From Sinorhizobium meliloti (lineage in GTDB: Bacteria; Pseudomonadota; Alphaproteobacteria; Rhizobiales; Rhizobiaceae): 64,000 nt of DNA. The number at the start of each line of letters is the position of its first letter. Position 1 is the stretch's first letter. Made by a program: the position numbers and the translations under genes. The notes under the pieces were generated by a model. It did not search any database, had not been told where the DNA came from, and worked only from the letters and a program-made list of their open reading frames with translations. This document shows, in pieces, positions 26,618 through 35,889 of this stretch. The stretch is from the NCBI RefSeq assembly GCF_035610345.1, contig NZ_CP141212.1, positions 2,299,976-2,363,975 on the forward strand. The letters are read 5' to 3'.

Positions 26618-26642
26618 GCGAAAATTCGCGTCAAGTCGCGAA
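26618..26642. promoter_or_regulatory. Overlapping inverted repeats, candidate XRE operator
   Basis: GCGAA (26618-26622) pairs with TTCGC (26625-26629), and TTCGCG (26625-26630) pairs with CGCGAA (26637-26642): three alternating half-sites in 25 bp. They lie in the divergent region between the XRE gene and the second binding-protein gene, next to a possible promoter TTGCCT-16-TAGGTT (26644-26671). Confidence 0.5.
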
Positions 26643-26704
26643 ATTGCCTGGGGGCCGGCAGGCGTTAGGTTTCTCTCGAACAAGACACACAAGGGGAACT
26701 GGAA

Positions 26705-28294
26705 ATGACCGAATTCACGAAGCGTCCCGACGGCCTCATCGTACCGGCCGGCATCAACCGGCGCGGCTTCCTCGCAGGCACCGCAGCGCTCGGCCTCGCC
26801 GCCGGCATCGGGAGCTCCATCGGCTTGGGCGAGGCACGGGCGCAGGAGCCCAAACGCGGCGGCCACCTGAAGCTCGGCCTCGACGGCGGAGCGACGACCG
26901 ATTCGCTCGATCCGGCAACCTATAGCGGTTCGGTATCTTTCGTGATCGGCCATCTCTGGGGCGACACGCTGGTCGAGTCCCATCCCGAGACAGGCGCTCC
27001 GCTGCCCGCGATCGCCTCCTCCTGGGAGTCGTCGGCGGATGCTTCGGTCTGGACGTTCAAGATCCGGAACGACATCGCTTTCCACGACGGCAAGAAACTC
27101 ACCGTCGCAGACGTGATCGCAACGTTGAAGCGGCATTCCGACGAAGGCTCCAAGTCGGGAGCGCTCGGGCTGATGCGGTCCGTCAAGGCGATCGAGGAAA
27201 AAGCCGGTGACCTCGTCCTGACGCTGACGGAAGGCAATGCGGACCTGCCCCTCCTGCTGACCGACTATCATCTCATCATCCAGCCCGGCGGCGGCGTCGA
27301 CAACCCCACCTCGCCGATCGGCACCGGCCCCTACAAGCTGGCAAGCTACGAGGCCGGCATCCGGGCAACCTTCGAGAAGAACACCGCCGACTGGCGTTCG
27401 GACCGCGGCTATGTCGACAGCGTCGAGATCATCGTCATGAACGACAACACGGCCCGCATTGCGGCGCTTTCCTCCGGGCAGGTGCATTTCATCAACGGCG
27501 TCGATCCGAAGACCGTGCCGCTGCTGAAGCGTGCACCCCGCGTCGAGATCCTGCAGACCTCGGGCAAGGGCTTCTACAGCTTCCTCATGCATTGCGACAC
27601 GGCCCCCTTCGACAACAACGACCTGAGGCTCGCGCTGAAATATGCCATAGATCGGCAGGCTATTCTCGATCGCGTGCTCGGCGGCTACGGCACGCTCGGC
27701 AACGATTATCCGGTCAACGAAAACTACGCGCTGGCACCTGAAGGCATCGAGCAGCGCGCCTACGACCCCGACAAGGCGGCCTTCCATTACAAGAAGTCCG
27801 GCCACGACCGGCCGATCCTGCTGCGCACCTCCGATGCCGCCTTCCCGGGTGCGGTCGATGCTTCCGTCCTCTTCCAGGAAAGCGCCCGCAAGGCCGGGAT
27901 CGAAATCGAAGTACGCCGGGAGCCGGAAGACGGCTACTGGACCAATGTCTGGAATGTCCAGCCGTTCTGCGCTTCCTACTGGGGCGGCCGCCCGACGCAG
28001 GATTCCCGTTATTCCACGTCCTATCTGTCGAGTGCGGAATGGAACGACACGCGGTTCAAGCGGGAGGACTTCGACAAGCTTCTCCTGCAGGCGCGCTCCG
28101 AACTTGACGAAGCCAAGCGCAAGGAGCTCTACCACACCATGGCACTCATGGTGCGGGACGAAGGCGGTCTCATCCTGCCCGTCTTCAACGATTATGTGAA
28201 CGCCGCCTCCGCTTCGCTGAAAGGCTTCGTGCACGACATCGGCAACGACCTTTCCAACGGCTACGTCGGAAGCCGCGTCTGGTTCGACAGCTAA
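26705..28294 (+). CDS. Dipeptide-type ABC substrate-binding protein, Tat signal (copy 2)
   Basis: 529 aa, solute-binding family 5, the same length as and near-collinear with the protein at 20611-22200; long segments are shared, such as NADLPLLLTDYHLIIQP. It has a twin-arginine signal NRRGFLAGTAALG. No permease or ATPase genes follow it. It presumably feeds the neighbouring transporter with a second ligand, or is a duplicate under separate XRE control. The start at 26705 follows AAGGGG. A hairpin at 28307-28334 ends the unit. Confidence 0.92.
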   Translation: MTEFTKRPDGLIVPAGINRRGFLAGTAALGLAAGIGSSIGLGEARAQEPKRGGHLKLGLDGGATTDSLDPATYSGSVSFVIGHLWGDTLVESHPETGAPLPAIASSWESSADASVWTFKIRNDIAFHDGKKLTVADVIATLKRHSDEGSKSGALGLMRSVKAIEEKAGDLVLTLTEGNADLPLLLTDYHLIIQPGGGVDNPTSPIGTGPYKLASYEAGIRATFEKNTADWRSDRGYVDSVEIIVMNDNTARIAALSSGQVHFINGVDPKTVPLLKRAPRVEILQTSGKGFYSFLMHCDTAPFDNNDLRLALKYAIDRQAILDRVLGGYGTLGNDYPVNENYALAPEGIEQRAYDPDKAAFHYKKSGHDRPILLRTSDAAFPGAVDASVLFQESARKAGIEIEVRREPEDGYWTNVWNVQPFCASYWGGRPTQDSRYSTSYLSSAEWNDTRFKREDFDKLLLQARSELDEAKRKELYHTMALMVRDEGGLILPVFNDYVNAASASLKGFVHDIGNDLSNGYVGSRVWFDS

Positions 28295-28306
28295 AGTGCA
28301 ATGAGC

Positions 28307-28334
28307 AGGCGCAGGTGGTTTTCCGCCTGCGCCT
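28307..28334 (+). terminator. Hairpin after second binding-protein gene
   Basis: AGGCGCAGG (28307-28315) pairs with CCTGCGCCT (28326-28334) around a 10-base loop containing TTTT. It starts 12 bases after the stop codon and lies before the hydrolase ribosome site. Probable terminator or attenuator. Confidence 0.55.
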
Positions 28335-28373
28335 CGCATGTCAACAGTCACGCACCGATCGGAGGCAGCCAAC

Positions 28374-30371
28374 ATGGTCGAGCGCAACTTCACCGTGATC
28401 GAAAACGAATGGATAACCCTCGAGGACGGAACCCGGCTCGCCGCGCGCATCTGGATGCCCGAGGGCACCGAGCAGAAGCCGGTGCCGGCCGTCCTGGAAT
28501 ACCTGCCCTACCGCAAGCGCGACGGAACCTGTGCACGCGACGAATCCACCTACCCTGCCTTCGCCGCCGCCGGGATTGCCGGCGTTCGCGTCGACATCCG
28601 CGGCTCGGGCGAGTCCGAGGGCGTGATCGACGGCGAATATACGCCGCGTGAACTCTCCGACGGCTGCGAGATCATCGAATGGATTGCGGCACAGCCCTGG
28701 TCGAACGGCAAGGTCGGGATGATGGGCATCTCCTGGGGCGGCTTCAACTGTCTGCAGGTGGCGGCACTCAAGCCGCCGGCTCTCAAGGCGGTGATCTCGA
28801 TCGCCTCGACCGTCGACCGCTACAATGACGACATCCACTACAAGAACGGCTGCCATCTCTCGGCTCAACTCTCCTGGGCGGCAACCATGCTCGCCTACCA
28901 GTCTCGATCGCCCGATCCGGAACTCGTCGGCGAGCGCTGGCGGGAGATGTGGCTGGAGCGCCTCGAGAACGAGCCCTTCTTCCTGGAGGAATGGCTGGAG
29001 CACCAGCGCCGCGACGATTTCTGGCGGCATGGCTCGATCTCGGAGGATTTCGACGGCTTTCCGATCCCGGCGCTGGTGATCGCCGGATGGGCGGACGGCT
29101 ACCGCAACACGCCGATCAAGGCGGTCGAGGGGCTCGGCGGCAAGGCCAAGGCGCTCATCGGCCCCTGGGTCCACAAATATCCGCATTTCGCCTGGCCGAA
29201 GCCGCGAGCAGACTTTCTCGGAGAGGCGATCCGCTGGTGGAACCGCTGGCTTCGCGACGAAAAGAACGATGCCGAGCAATTGCCGCAGATGCGCGCCTAT
29301 ATGCTCGACGGCCCGAGGCCTGCGGTCAGGCGCAATGAAGACCCGGGCCGCTGGATCGCCAAGGATGTCTGGAGCACGCCGGAAATGCGGACCTTCGCGG
29401 TTTCGAGCGAGGGAGGCCTGGCGGCCGGTTCCCCGTCCAGGCGCGGGATCGGCGATGTTTACCTGCGTTCGCCGCTCGATACCGGCACCGCTGCCGGTGA
29501 GTATTTCACGCTCAAGCCCGACGCCGAGATGCCCGGCGACCAGCGCATCGACGATGCGGGCTCGCTCACTTTCGACACGCGCCCGCTGCTCGAGGCGGAG
29601 GACTATCTCGGTCAGCCGGTGCTCGACCTCGAGCTTTCCTGCAGTGCCGAAACCGCCAATCTCGTCGCGCGTGTCGTCGATGTTCATCCGGACGGAACGG
29701 CAACCCGCGTCGCCTTCGGCGTCCTCAACCTGGCGCACCGCAACGGCAATGCGCAGCCGGTGCCAATGGAGAAGAACCGCAAGACGCGCGTCACGCTGGT
29801 GCTCGATGCCTGCGGCTATCGCTTCCGCGCCGGTCACCGCATACGCCTGTCGCTGTCGACCTCCTATTGGCCGATCATCCTGCCGTCGCCGACCGATCCG
29901 GGCGTCACGATCGATACGGCCAGCGTCTCGCTTTCCCTGCCGCTTCTCGGCGACCATCGCGAGATCGTCGTGCCGCAGCCGGCCAATCCCGACCCGTTGC
30001 CGCACTATATCGAGCATTCGCCGTCCGAAACGCGCCGCACCGTCGAACGCGACATGACCAAGGGCCTCACGCATTATCGGATCTACGAGAATACCGGCCT
30101 CGTCGAGCATCCCGGCACGGGCAATGCGACGCAGGACATCCGCGAAGAAACCTGGACGATCGCGCCGGACGATCCACACTCGATGACGGGCGCTTCGACC
30201 TGGACCTGTATTGCGCGGCGTGGGCAGCAATCGCTGAAGACCGTCTCGACCTCCCGCCTCGGCTGTACGCAAAGCGAGTGGATCACCTCCGCCAGGGTTG
30301 AGGCTTTCGAGGGAGAGACGAAGATCTTCGAGAAGAGCTTCGAAAAGCGGATCCGGCGGGATTTCATGTGA
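28374..30371 (+). CDS. CocE/NonD-type alpha/beta hydrolase (X-Pro dipeptidyl-peptidase S15 family)
   Basis: 665 aa. The N-terminal alpha/beta-hydrolase domain has the nucleophile Ser120 in GISWGGFN. The C-terminal jelly-roll domain (about 430-600) is typical of X-Pro dipeptidyl-peptidase and cocaine-esterase families. There is no signal peptide, so it is cytosolic. ATG at 28374 (MVERNFT) follows GGAGG at nine bases; ATG at 28338 is possible but unsupported. Placed directly after two peptide-type binding proteins, it may hydrolyse the imported compound (an X-Pro peptide, ester or amide). The exact substrate cannot be read from the sequence. Confidence 0.88.
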   Translation: MVERNFTVIENEWITLEDGTRLAARIWMPEGTEQKPVPAVLEYLPYRKRDGTCARDESTYPAFAAAGIAGVRVDIRGSGESEGVIDGEYTPRELSDGCEIIEWIAAQPWSNGKVGMMGISWGGFNCLQVAALKPPALKAVISIASTVDRYNDDIHYKNGCHLSAQLSWAATMLAYQSRSPDPELVGERWREMWLERLENEPFFLEEWLEHQRRDDFWRHGSISEDFDGFPIPALVIAGWADGYRNTPIKAVEGLGGKAKALIGPWVHKYPHFAWPKPRADFLGEAIRWWNRWLRDEKNDAEQLPQMRAYMLDGPRPAVRRNEDPGRWIAKDVWSTPEMRTFAVSSEGGLAAGSPSRRGIGDVYLRSPLDTGTAAGEYFTLKPDAEMPGDQRIDDAGSLTFDTRPLLEAEDYLGQPVLDLELSCSAETANLVARVVDVHPDGTATRVAFGVLNLAHRNGNAQPVPMEKNRKTRVTLVLDACGYRFRAGHRIRLSLSTSYWPIILPSPTDPGVTIDTASVSLSLPLLGDHREIVVPQPANPDPLPHYIEHSPSETRRTVERDMTKGLTHYRIYENTGLVEHPGTGNATQDIREETWTIAPDDPHSMTGASTWTCIARRGQQSLKTVSTSRLGCTQSEWITSARVEAFEGETKIFEKSFEKRIRRDFM

Positions 30372-30438
30372 GGCTCGGCGCGACTGCCCCTCGTCCCGCT
30401 ACCCGCGACCTGTCGGGGGGAGTGAGCCAGGGGCAATT

Positions 30439-30852
30439 TCATCGGGCGCTCGCGTTTCCGTGGCTGAGCGCCCGCAACACTTGGACGGCTCTTTCTGCAT
30501 CTGCCGTGGGCACGAAAATGTGGTCGTGGTAATAGGCCGCGACGACATTGGCGCTGATGCCCGCCTGCGTCAGTGCGCCTGAAACCGCCGCCGTCAGCCC
30601 CACGGCTTCGAGTGCGGAATGGACGCCCAGCGTAATCAGCCGCAGCACCGGCCCATAGGAAAGTCCCGCCGCCTCGGCACGGGTCTGCTCGAGGATGAGC
30701 GTAATCCCCTCATTTTCGCGAAAGGTTCCGATCGGCTCAAGCGCGAACCAGGCCGCAGCACGACTTTCAACCGTGCAATAGACATATTCGCCGTCACGTA
30801 GCACCGGCTCCAATTCTGCAAGCAGCCGCTGGAGATCGGTCTCGCCGCTCAT
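30439..30852 (-). CDS. ACT-domain protein
   Basis: 137 aa made of two ACT-like halves: the first about 1-70, the second with LTAAVSGALTQAGISANVVAAYYHDHIFVP at about 80-115. This matches the small stand-alone ACT proteins thought to bind amino acids. It starts 7 bases after the stop of the esterase gene, so the two are co-transcribed, and it converges on the CocE-type gene. No enzymatic motif is visible. The 67-bp convergent gap 30372-30438 contains a short GC-rich repeat fragment. Confidence 0.8.
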   Translation of the reverse strand: MSGETDLQRLLAELEPVLRDGEYVYCTVESRAAAWFALEPIGTFRENEGITLILEQTRAEAAGLSYGPVLRLITLGVHSALEAVGLTAAVSGALTQAGISANVVAAYYHDHIFVPTADAERAVQVLRALSHGNASAR

Positions 30853-30859
30853 CGCCGAC

Positions 30860-31783
30860 TCAAGCCGTGCCGGTCAATCGTGCCACAGCTTGCACGAGAC
30901 GGACGAAGCCGTCCCGCGCACCGGGGCTCATGTGGCGCGCTCGAAGCCAGGAATGCACCATCTGCGGCTCTTCCTGGTAGGTGACGTCCACGCCGGCCTG
31001 GGCGAGCCGGGCTGCATAGGCACGCGCATCATCCCGCAGCGGATCGAAATGGGCTCCAGTGATATAGGCCGGGGGAAGCCCGGACAGGTCCGCGGCCTTC
31101 AGCGGGTGCGCAAACGGCTCATCCGCCGGCGCTTTCAGCACCTCGCGGTAATAGTCGACGTCGGCGGTGGAAAGCAGCGGCGCCTCGGCCATCTCGATAT
31201 AGGAGCCGCGCGTCAGATCGCCGCCGAGGCCGGGATAGATCAGAACCTGGCCGACGATGCCGGCGAGCCCCTCAGCCTTCGCTTTCAGTACGATTCCGGC
31301 TGACAGGTTGCCGCCGGCGCTGTCGCCGGCGACGACGAGCGGACGCCCATCGGCAAGAAGCGCTTCGAGCACGTCATAGCAGTCTTCGAAGGCTGCGAGC
31401 CATAGATGTTCGGGGGCAAGGCGATAGTCTACCGACACCAGCTCGACCCGTGCACCATGGGCAAGCTCGGCGCAGATCGCATCATGGCTCTCAAGCGAGC
31501 CGACGACGAACCCGCCGCCATGGATATAGAGAACGCGCGTCTCGCTCGCGACCTCCGCCGGACGGTAGTACCGCACCGGAATTCGTCCCGCCAGCCGCCC
31601 GTCCCGCCGGGTCAGCCCTTCGGGAGACGGCGCGTCGAACTCGGCGCAGAGTGCATCGTACCATTGCCGTTGCTGCTCGACGGAGGCATTGACCGCATCG
31701 GCGGGATAGAACGCCTCGCAACGTTGGTGAAAGGCGCGAATCCCCGCTTCTGTCGGCATCGGCTTTGTCGTTTTCGAATCCAT
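30860..31783 (-). CDS. HSL-type alpha/beta hydrolase (esterase/lipase)
   Basis: 307 aa, hormone-sensitive-lipase family. The oxyanion motif HGGG is at 88-91, the nucleophile Ser155 lies in GDSAGGN, the acid is likely Asp in FDPLRDD, and the His is in MVHSW near the C-terminus. There is no signal peptide. ATG at 31783 is preceded by GAGGGGG; a GTG at 31798 overlaps that site and is less likely. It is co-transcribed with the ACT protein and stands 182 bp downstream of the dihydroxyacetone kinase gene; that gap shows nothing I can assign. It may deacylate a substrate for the kinase (speculative). Confidence 0.88.
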   Translation of the reverse strand: MDSKTTKPMPTEAGIRAFHQRCEAFYPADAVNASVEQQRQWYDALCAEFDAPSPEGLTRRDGRLAGRIPVRYYRPAEVASETRVLYIHGGGFVVGSLESHDAICAELAHGARVELVSVDYRLAPEHLWLAAFEDCYDVLEALLADGRPLVVAGDSAGGNLSAGIVLKAKAEGLAGIVGQVLIYPGLGGDLTRGSYIEMAEAPLLSTADVDYYREVLKAPADEPFAHPLKAADLSGLPPAYITGAHFDPLRDDARAYAARLAQAGVDVTYQEEPQMVHSWLRARHMSPGARDGFVRLVQAVARLTGTA

Positions 31784-31965
31784 CCCATTCCCCCTCACCG
31801 CACCTTAGAGTCAGTTTGACGACTTTGACAACGAGGTTGTTGTAGGCGGCGGCCGGCATCCCTTCCGGCGCAATCGATGCGACAGCGCCGGGAGCCTTGG
31901 GCAGGCTGAAATCCCGGCAGATGTTTGGCGTCAAGGCGGTGCCGAGCCGTTCGTTCGGCTCGCTG

Positions 31966-33600
31966 TCAACCAGCGATGCCGGGATAGCGTGCCAGATGCT
32001 GAAAAAGCCGCGCCACCGCCTCAGCGCCGGGGTCGATGTGTCCTTCGAGCTGTCTGGCATTGATATAGGCCGCGCGACCGGCATTCGCGCGGGTAAGCGT
32101 GGCGGTGAAGTTCGCGCCTTCGCGCGCGGCGGCGGCGGCGGCAATGCCCTGGCCGAGCGCGTCCAATGCGGGCGCGAGTGCGTCGACCATCGTACGATCG
32201 CCAATCCTGGCACCGCCGATCTCCTGCATTCGGGCAAGCCCTGCCCGCAGCGCCTCGCGAATCGGCAGACCGCTCGACGCGCCATCCCCGGCAGCGGCGA
32301 AGAAGATCGCGAGCAGCACACCGGAGGAGCCGCCCATCGTCTGGCTGAGTTCCTGGCCGATGGCGCGCAGGAGCTGAGTATGGTCCGACAGCGGCAGGCG
32401 GTCGACGGCGTTGATCAGCGCGCGGGCCGCGCCTGCCAATGTCGAGCCGGTGTCGCCGTCACCCGATTTGGCATCGAGCGCATTGAGATCCTGCTCGGCG
32501 GCGACCAGCACGTCGCAGCAGCCGATCAGGAATGCGCGCGTCGCCGCATGGTTTGACGGGATCGGCATGATCGGCGTCAGGCCGTCCGGCAGGGCCGCGA
32601 CGGCAACCGGCCGGACATCGCAAACGCCCGGCCAGGCGGGGATCGGCACGGGAGCCTTCAGGAGCTCCAGTTCGGCGGCATCAGCCGGGAAGACGGAGAT
32701 GGAAAAACCCTGCATGTCGAGCGAGGTCATCAGCGGAGCCGGGCCGATGGCATGGGTAATCTTGGCGCCGACGGCCGAGCCGAGGAGATCATGCGCCAGA
32801 ACCGACATTTCGAGCACCGACGTGCCGCCGAGATTGTTGATCAGCGCGACATGCGGCCCCTCAGCCATCACCGCAGCCAGCCGCTCCACCATGGTGGCGA
32901 CCGAAGCGCGCGCGCCGGCAAAATCGATCTGCTCGACGCCTGCCTCGCCATGGATGCCGAGGCCGAGTTCGGCCTTGCCTTCGGGAATACGATCCTCCTT
33001 CGGGGAGCCCGGCACGCGGCAGGTATCGAGCGACATACCGATGGAGCGCGTTCCCGCGATGACACGCCTTGCTGCGGCCGTCACGGTGTCGAGGTCCGCG
33101 CCCTGCTCGGCGAGCGCCCCCGCGATCTTGTGTACGAAGAGCGTGCCGGCGACGCCGCGGGCCTGCGGCAGATCGGGAAGCGCTATATCGTCGCCGACGA
33201 TCACCATCGAGACATTGAGGCCGTAGGCGCGCGCCCGCTCGGCGGCGAGGCCGAAGTTCAACCGGTCGCCGGTATAATTCTTGACGACGAGCAGACATCC
33301 GGCCGGCCCCGTCACGGCGAGGATACCGGCAAGCACGGCGTCCACGCCGGGCGAGGCGAAGACATCGCCGCAGACGGCCGCCGTCAGCATACCCTTGCCG
33401 ACGAAACCGACATGGGCTGGCTCGTGGCCCGAGCCGCCGCCCGAGACGATCGCGACCCTGGACTTGTCCCAATCGCTGCGCTTGACGACCCGGATATGCG
33501 GATAGCCGTCGAGGCGGGTAAGAGCACCGCCCGAAAGAGCCAGCACGCCATCGATCGCCTCTGTGACGACGTCTTCGCGCTTATTGATGAATTGCGCCAT
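31966..33600 (-). CDS. Dihydroxyacetone kinase (DhaK-DhaL fusion)
   Basis: 544 aa ATP-dependent DAK. The DhaK domain (about 1-330) has GGGSGHEP at 54-61 and the substrate-linking His217 in GIHGEAG. The DhaL domain (about 355-540) has Asp376, Asp381 and Asp383 in DAKSGDGDTGST, which bind Mg-ATP. It phosphorylates dihydroxyacetone or a related short ketose (glyceraldehyde and erythrulose are known alternatives in the family). It starts 10 bases after the ATPase gene of a sugar ABC operon and is under the same LacI-type control, so it probably acts on the imported compound. Confidence 0.92.
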   Translation of the reverse strand: MAQFINKREDVVTEAIDGVLALSGGALTRLDGYPHIRVVKRSDWDKSRVAIVSGGGSGHEPAHVGFVGKGMLTAAVCGDVFASPGVDAVLAGILAVTGPAGCLLVVKNYTGDRLNFGLAAERARAYGLNVSMVIVGDDIALPDLPQARGVAGTLFVHKIAGALAEQGADLDTVTAAARRVIAGTRSIGMSLDTCRVPGSPKEDRIPEGKAELGLGIHGEAGVEQIDFAGARASVATMVERLAAVMAEGPHVALINNLGGTSVLEMSVLAHDLLGSAVGAKITHAIGPAPLMTSLDMQGFSISVFPADAAELELLKAPVPIPAWPGVCDVRPVAVAALPDGLTPIMPIPSNHAATRAFLIGCCDVLVAAEQDLNALDAKSGDGDTGSTLAGAARALINAVDRLPLSDHTQLLRAIGQELSQTMGGSSGVLLAIFFAAAGDGASSGLPIREALRAGLARMQEIGGARIGDRTMVDALAPALDALGQGIAAAAAAREGANFTATLTRANAGRAAYINARQLEGHIDPGAEAVARLFQHLARYPGIAG

Positions 33601-33610
33601 AAAAATCTCC

Positions 33611-34606
33611 TTAAGCTAAACGCATGCCCGCCGCGTCGAAATAGAGCGGCTGCGACGGTCGGATCCGAATGGTCTCGCCGCCCTTCAGCGGCGTGTGGGC
33701 GTCGGTAACGGTGATGAGGTCATGCCGCTTGAAAGTGAGGTGCAGGCGTGTCTGGTCGCCGAGATGCTCGACCCGCTTGACCAGCGCCTCCTCCCCGTCA
33801 CCTTGCATAATGTGTTCCGGGCGAAGGCCGATGCTCTTTGCGCCCGCCGGAGCGCCGGCGAAGAGATCGGCCGGCAGCACGTTGATGCGCGGCTGGCCGA
33901 GACGGGTGGCGGCATAGACGCTGACGGGCTCTTCATAGACGGCCCGCGGCGAACCGAACTGCACCAGTCGCCCCTCGTTGAGCACGCCGACATGGGTCGC
34001 CATGGTCATCGCCTCGATCTGGTCATGGGTGACGTAGATAAGTGTCGCGCCTGACTTCGCCTGGATGCGCTTCAATTCGATGCGCAGGTCCGCCCTGAGC
34101 TTCGCATCGAGCGAACTCAGCGGCTCGTCCATCAGGAAGATGTCCGGATTGCGGACAAGAGCGCGGCCGATGGAGACGCGCTGCATCTCGCCGCCGGAAA
34201 GCGCGGTCGCCTTGTTCTCCAGCTTGTGGGCGATCTGCAAGACCTCGGCAACCTCCTTCACCTTCCTGTCGATCGCCGCCTGCGGCGTCTTCAGGAGCGG
34301 CGACTTCAGGGGAAACTCGAGGTTCTGTCGGACCGTGAGATGTGGATAGAGCGAATATTGCTGGAAGACCATCGCGACATTGCGCTCGGCCGGCGACAGC
34401 CCCTTCATGGCGCGGCCGCCGATGAAGACCTCGCCGCTGTCGGGGGCATCGAGACCGGAGACCATGCGCAGCGTCGTTGTCTTGCCCGCGCCGCTCGGGC
34501 CAAGCAGCACGACGAAGGAGCCGTCCGGCACCCGGAGCGAGACATCGCCGAGCGCGAGCGTGCCGCCGAACCGCTTCGTCACATTTTCAAGGACGACCTC
34601 AGCCAT
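33611..34606 (-). CDS. ABC sugar transporter ATP-binding protein (second of pair)
   Basis: 331 aa MalK/UgpC-like ATPase. Walker A GPSGAGKTT, Q-loop VFQQYSLYPH, signature LSGGEMQR, Walker B IFLMDEPLSSLD and VTHDQIEA are all canonical; a TOBE region (IGLRPEHI) follows. ATG at 34606 (MAEVVLEN) overlaps the end of the upstream ATPase gene by 8 bp. It likely heterodimerises with that ATPase, as in GlpS/GlpT systems. Confidence 0.92.
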   Translation of the reverse strand: MAEVVLENVTKRFGGTLALGDVSLRVPDGSFVVLLGPSGAGKTTTLRMVSGLDAPDSGEVFIGGRAMKGLSPAERNVAMVFQQYSLYPHLTVRQNLEFPLKSPLLKTPQAAIDRKVKEVAEVLQIAHKLENKATALSGGEMQRVSIGRALVRNPDIFLMDEPLSSLDAKLRADLRIELKRIQAKSGATLIYVTHDQIEAMTMATHVGVLNEGRLVQFGSPRAVYEEPVSVYAATRLGQPRINVLPADLFAGAPAGAKSIGLRPEHIMQGDGEEALVKRVEHLGDQTRLHLTFKRHDLITVTDAHTPLKGGETIRIRPSQPLYFDAAGMRLA

Positions 34607-35696
34607 GACCCAACACTCCCTCATTGGCCTCGGAGACGAGCGCATTGCCTTTATCAGCATCGAAAAGCGAAAGGGTGCGCGTATCGAAATCGAGCCCGAC
34701 CATCTCCTCCTCCCGCACCTTGCAGCTTGAGGAAATGCGCGCCTTCAGATCGCCATGACCGGTCGAAACTGTCACGATCTGCGTCGTGCCGAGATATTCG
34801 ACGGCGCTGACGCGCCCGCGGTAGGCGGCATCGTCGCGGAATTTCACATGCTCCGGCCGCACGCCCAGCGTGAGGCGGCCGGCGCGGCCCTCCCGCGCGG
34901 CCGGCACTTTCATCTTCACGCCGCCGAGATCGACGCTGTCGCCGCCGATGCCGATCATGCCGTCGAAATCGAGGAAATTCATGGAAGGCGAGCCGATGAA
35001 CTGGGCGACGAATTTCGTCGCCGGCCAGTCGTAGATCTGCTGCGGCCGACCGAACTGCTCGATGACGCCATGGTTCATGACGACGATCTTGTCGCCCATC
35101 TGCATAGCCTCGAGCTGGTCGTGCGTGACATAGACGGTGGTGGCGCCCATGCGGTCGTGCAGCGCGCGCAGTTCCTCCGCCATGTGCTCGCGGAACTCCG
35201 CGTCGAGCGCGCCGAGCGGCTCGTCCATGAAGAAGGCCTTGGGGCGGCGCACGATGGCGCGGCCGAGCGCCACGCGCTGACGATCGCCGCCTGAGAGGCC
35301 GCCGACGGGCCTGTCGAGGATATGCTCGATCTTGAGGATGCGGGCGACCTCGGCAACACGCGTCGCCACCTCCTCGCGCTTCATGCCCTGGCTGACCAGG
35401 GGATAGGAGATGTTCTTACGCACGTTCATATGCGGGTAGAGCGCGAACATCTGGAAGACGAAGGCGATGTCGCGCTGGCTGGCCGGCTTCATGCCGACCT
35501 CCTCTCCGTCGATGAATATCTCGCCCGAGGTCGGCAATTCGAGGCCGGCCATCATGCGCAATGTCGTCGTCTTGCCGCAGCCTGAGGGGCCGAGCAGCAT
35601 GAAGAACTCGCCATCCTCGATGGTGAAGGTGGAGGAACGCACGGCGGCAAAGGCGCCGAACTCCTTGCGCACATTCTGGATCCTGATTTGCGCCAT
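34599..35696 (-). CDS. ABC sugar transporter ATP-binding protein (first of pair)
   Basis: 365 aa. Walker A GPSGCGKTT, Q-loop VFQMFALYPH, signature LSGGDRQR (Asp for the usual Gln), Walker B AFFMDEPLGALD and switch His in VTHDQLEA; C-terminal TOBE domain (LTLGVRPEHVKF). It lies 4 bp downstream of the small membrane protein gene and overlaps the second ATPase by 8 bp. It is one half of the ATPase pair for this importer. Confidence 0.92.
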   Translation of the reverse strand: MAQIRIQNVRKEFGAFAAVRSSTFTIEDGEFFMLLGPSGCGKTTTLRMMAGLELPTSGEIFIDGEEVGMKPASQRDIAFVFQMFALYPHMNVRKNISYPLVSQGMKREEVATRVAEVARILKIEHILDRPVGGLSGGDRQRVALGRAIVRRPKAFFMDEPLGALDAEFREHMAEELRALHDRMGATTVYVTHDQLEAMQMGDKIVVMNHGVIEQFGRPQQIYDWPATKFVAQFIGSPSMNFLDFDGMIGIGGDSVDLGGVKMKVPAAREGRAGRLTLGVRPEHVKFRDDAAYRGRVSAVEYLGTTQIVTVSTGHGDLKARISSSCKVREEEMVGLDFDTRTLSLFDADKGNALVSEANEGVLGHG

Positions 35697-35700
35697 CGGC

Positions 35701-35889
35701 CTACTCCGGGAAATGGCTGACGATGATGAACATCACCGTGCCCAGCAAGGTTATGACGAAGGACCAGGAATAGAGCGCAAGCGCGAAGGGCTGCATCAGC
35801 ATGACGACACCCGCCGCGATCAGCACCGAGGCCAGCATTTCCCAGGCGCTGCGCCTGAAATGCCGGAGGCCGTTGAGAAATCGTGTCAT
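35701..35889 (-). CDS. Small membrane protein in sugar ABC operon (GlpU/DUF2160-like position)
   Basis: 62 aa, MTRFLNGLRHFRRSAWEML then two hydrophobic segments (ASVLIAAGVVMLM and FVITLLGTVMFIIV). The start overlaps the permease stop as ATGA and the stop is 4 bp before the ATPase start, so it is embedded in the operon and almost certainly translated. In rhizobial glycerol transporters a small membrane gene occupies the same slot; I have not established homology. It may be an accessory subunit of the transporter. Inference only. Confidence 0.75.
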   Translation of the reverse strand: MTRFLNGLRHFRRSAWEMLASVLIAAGVVMLMQPFALALYSWSFVITLLGTVMFIIVSHFPE

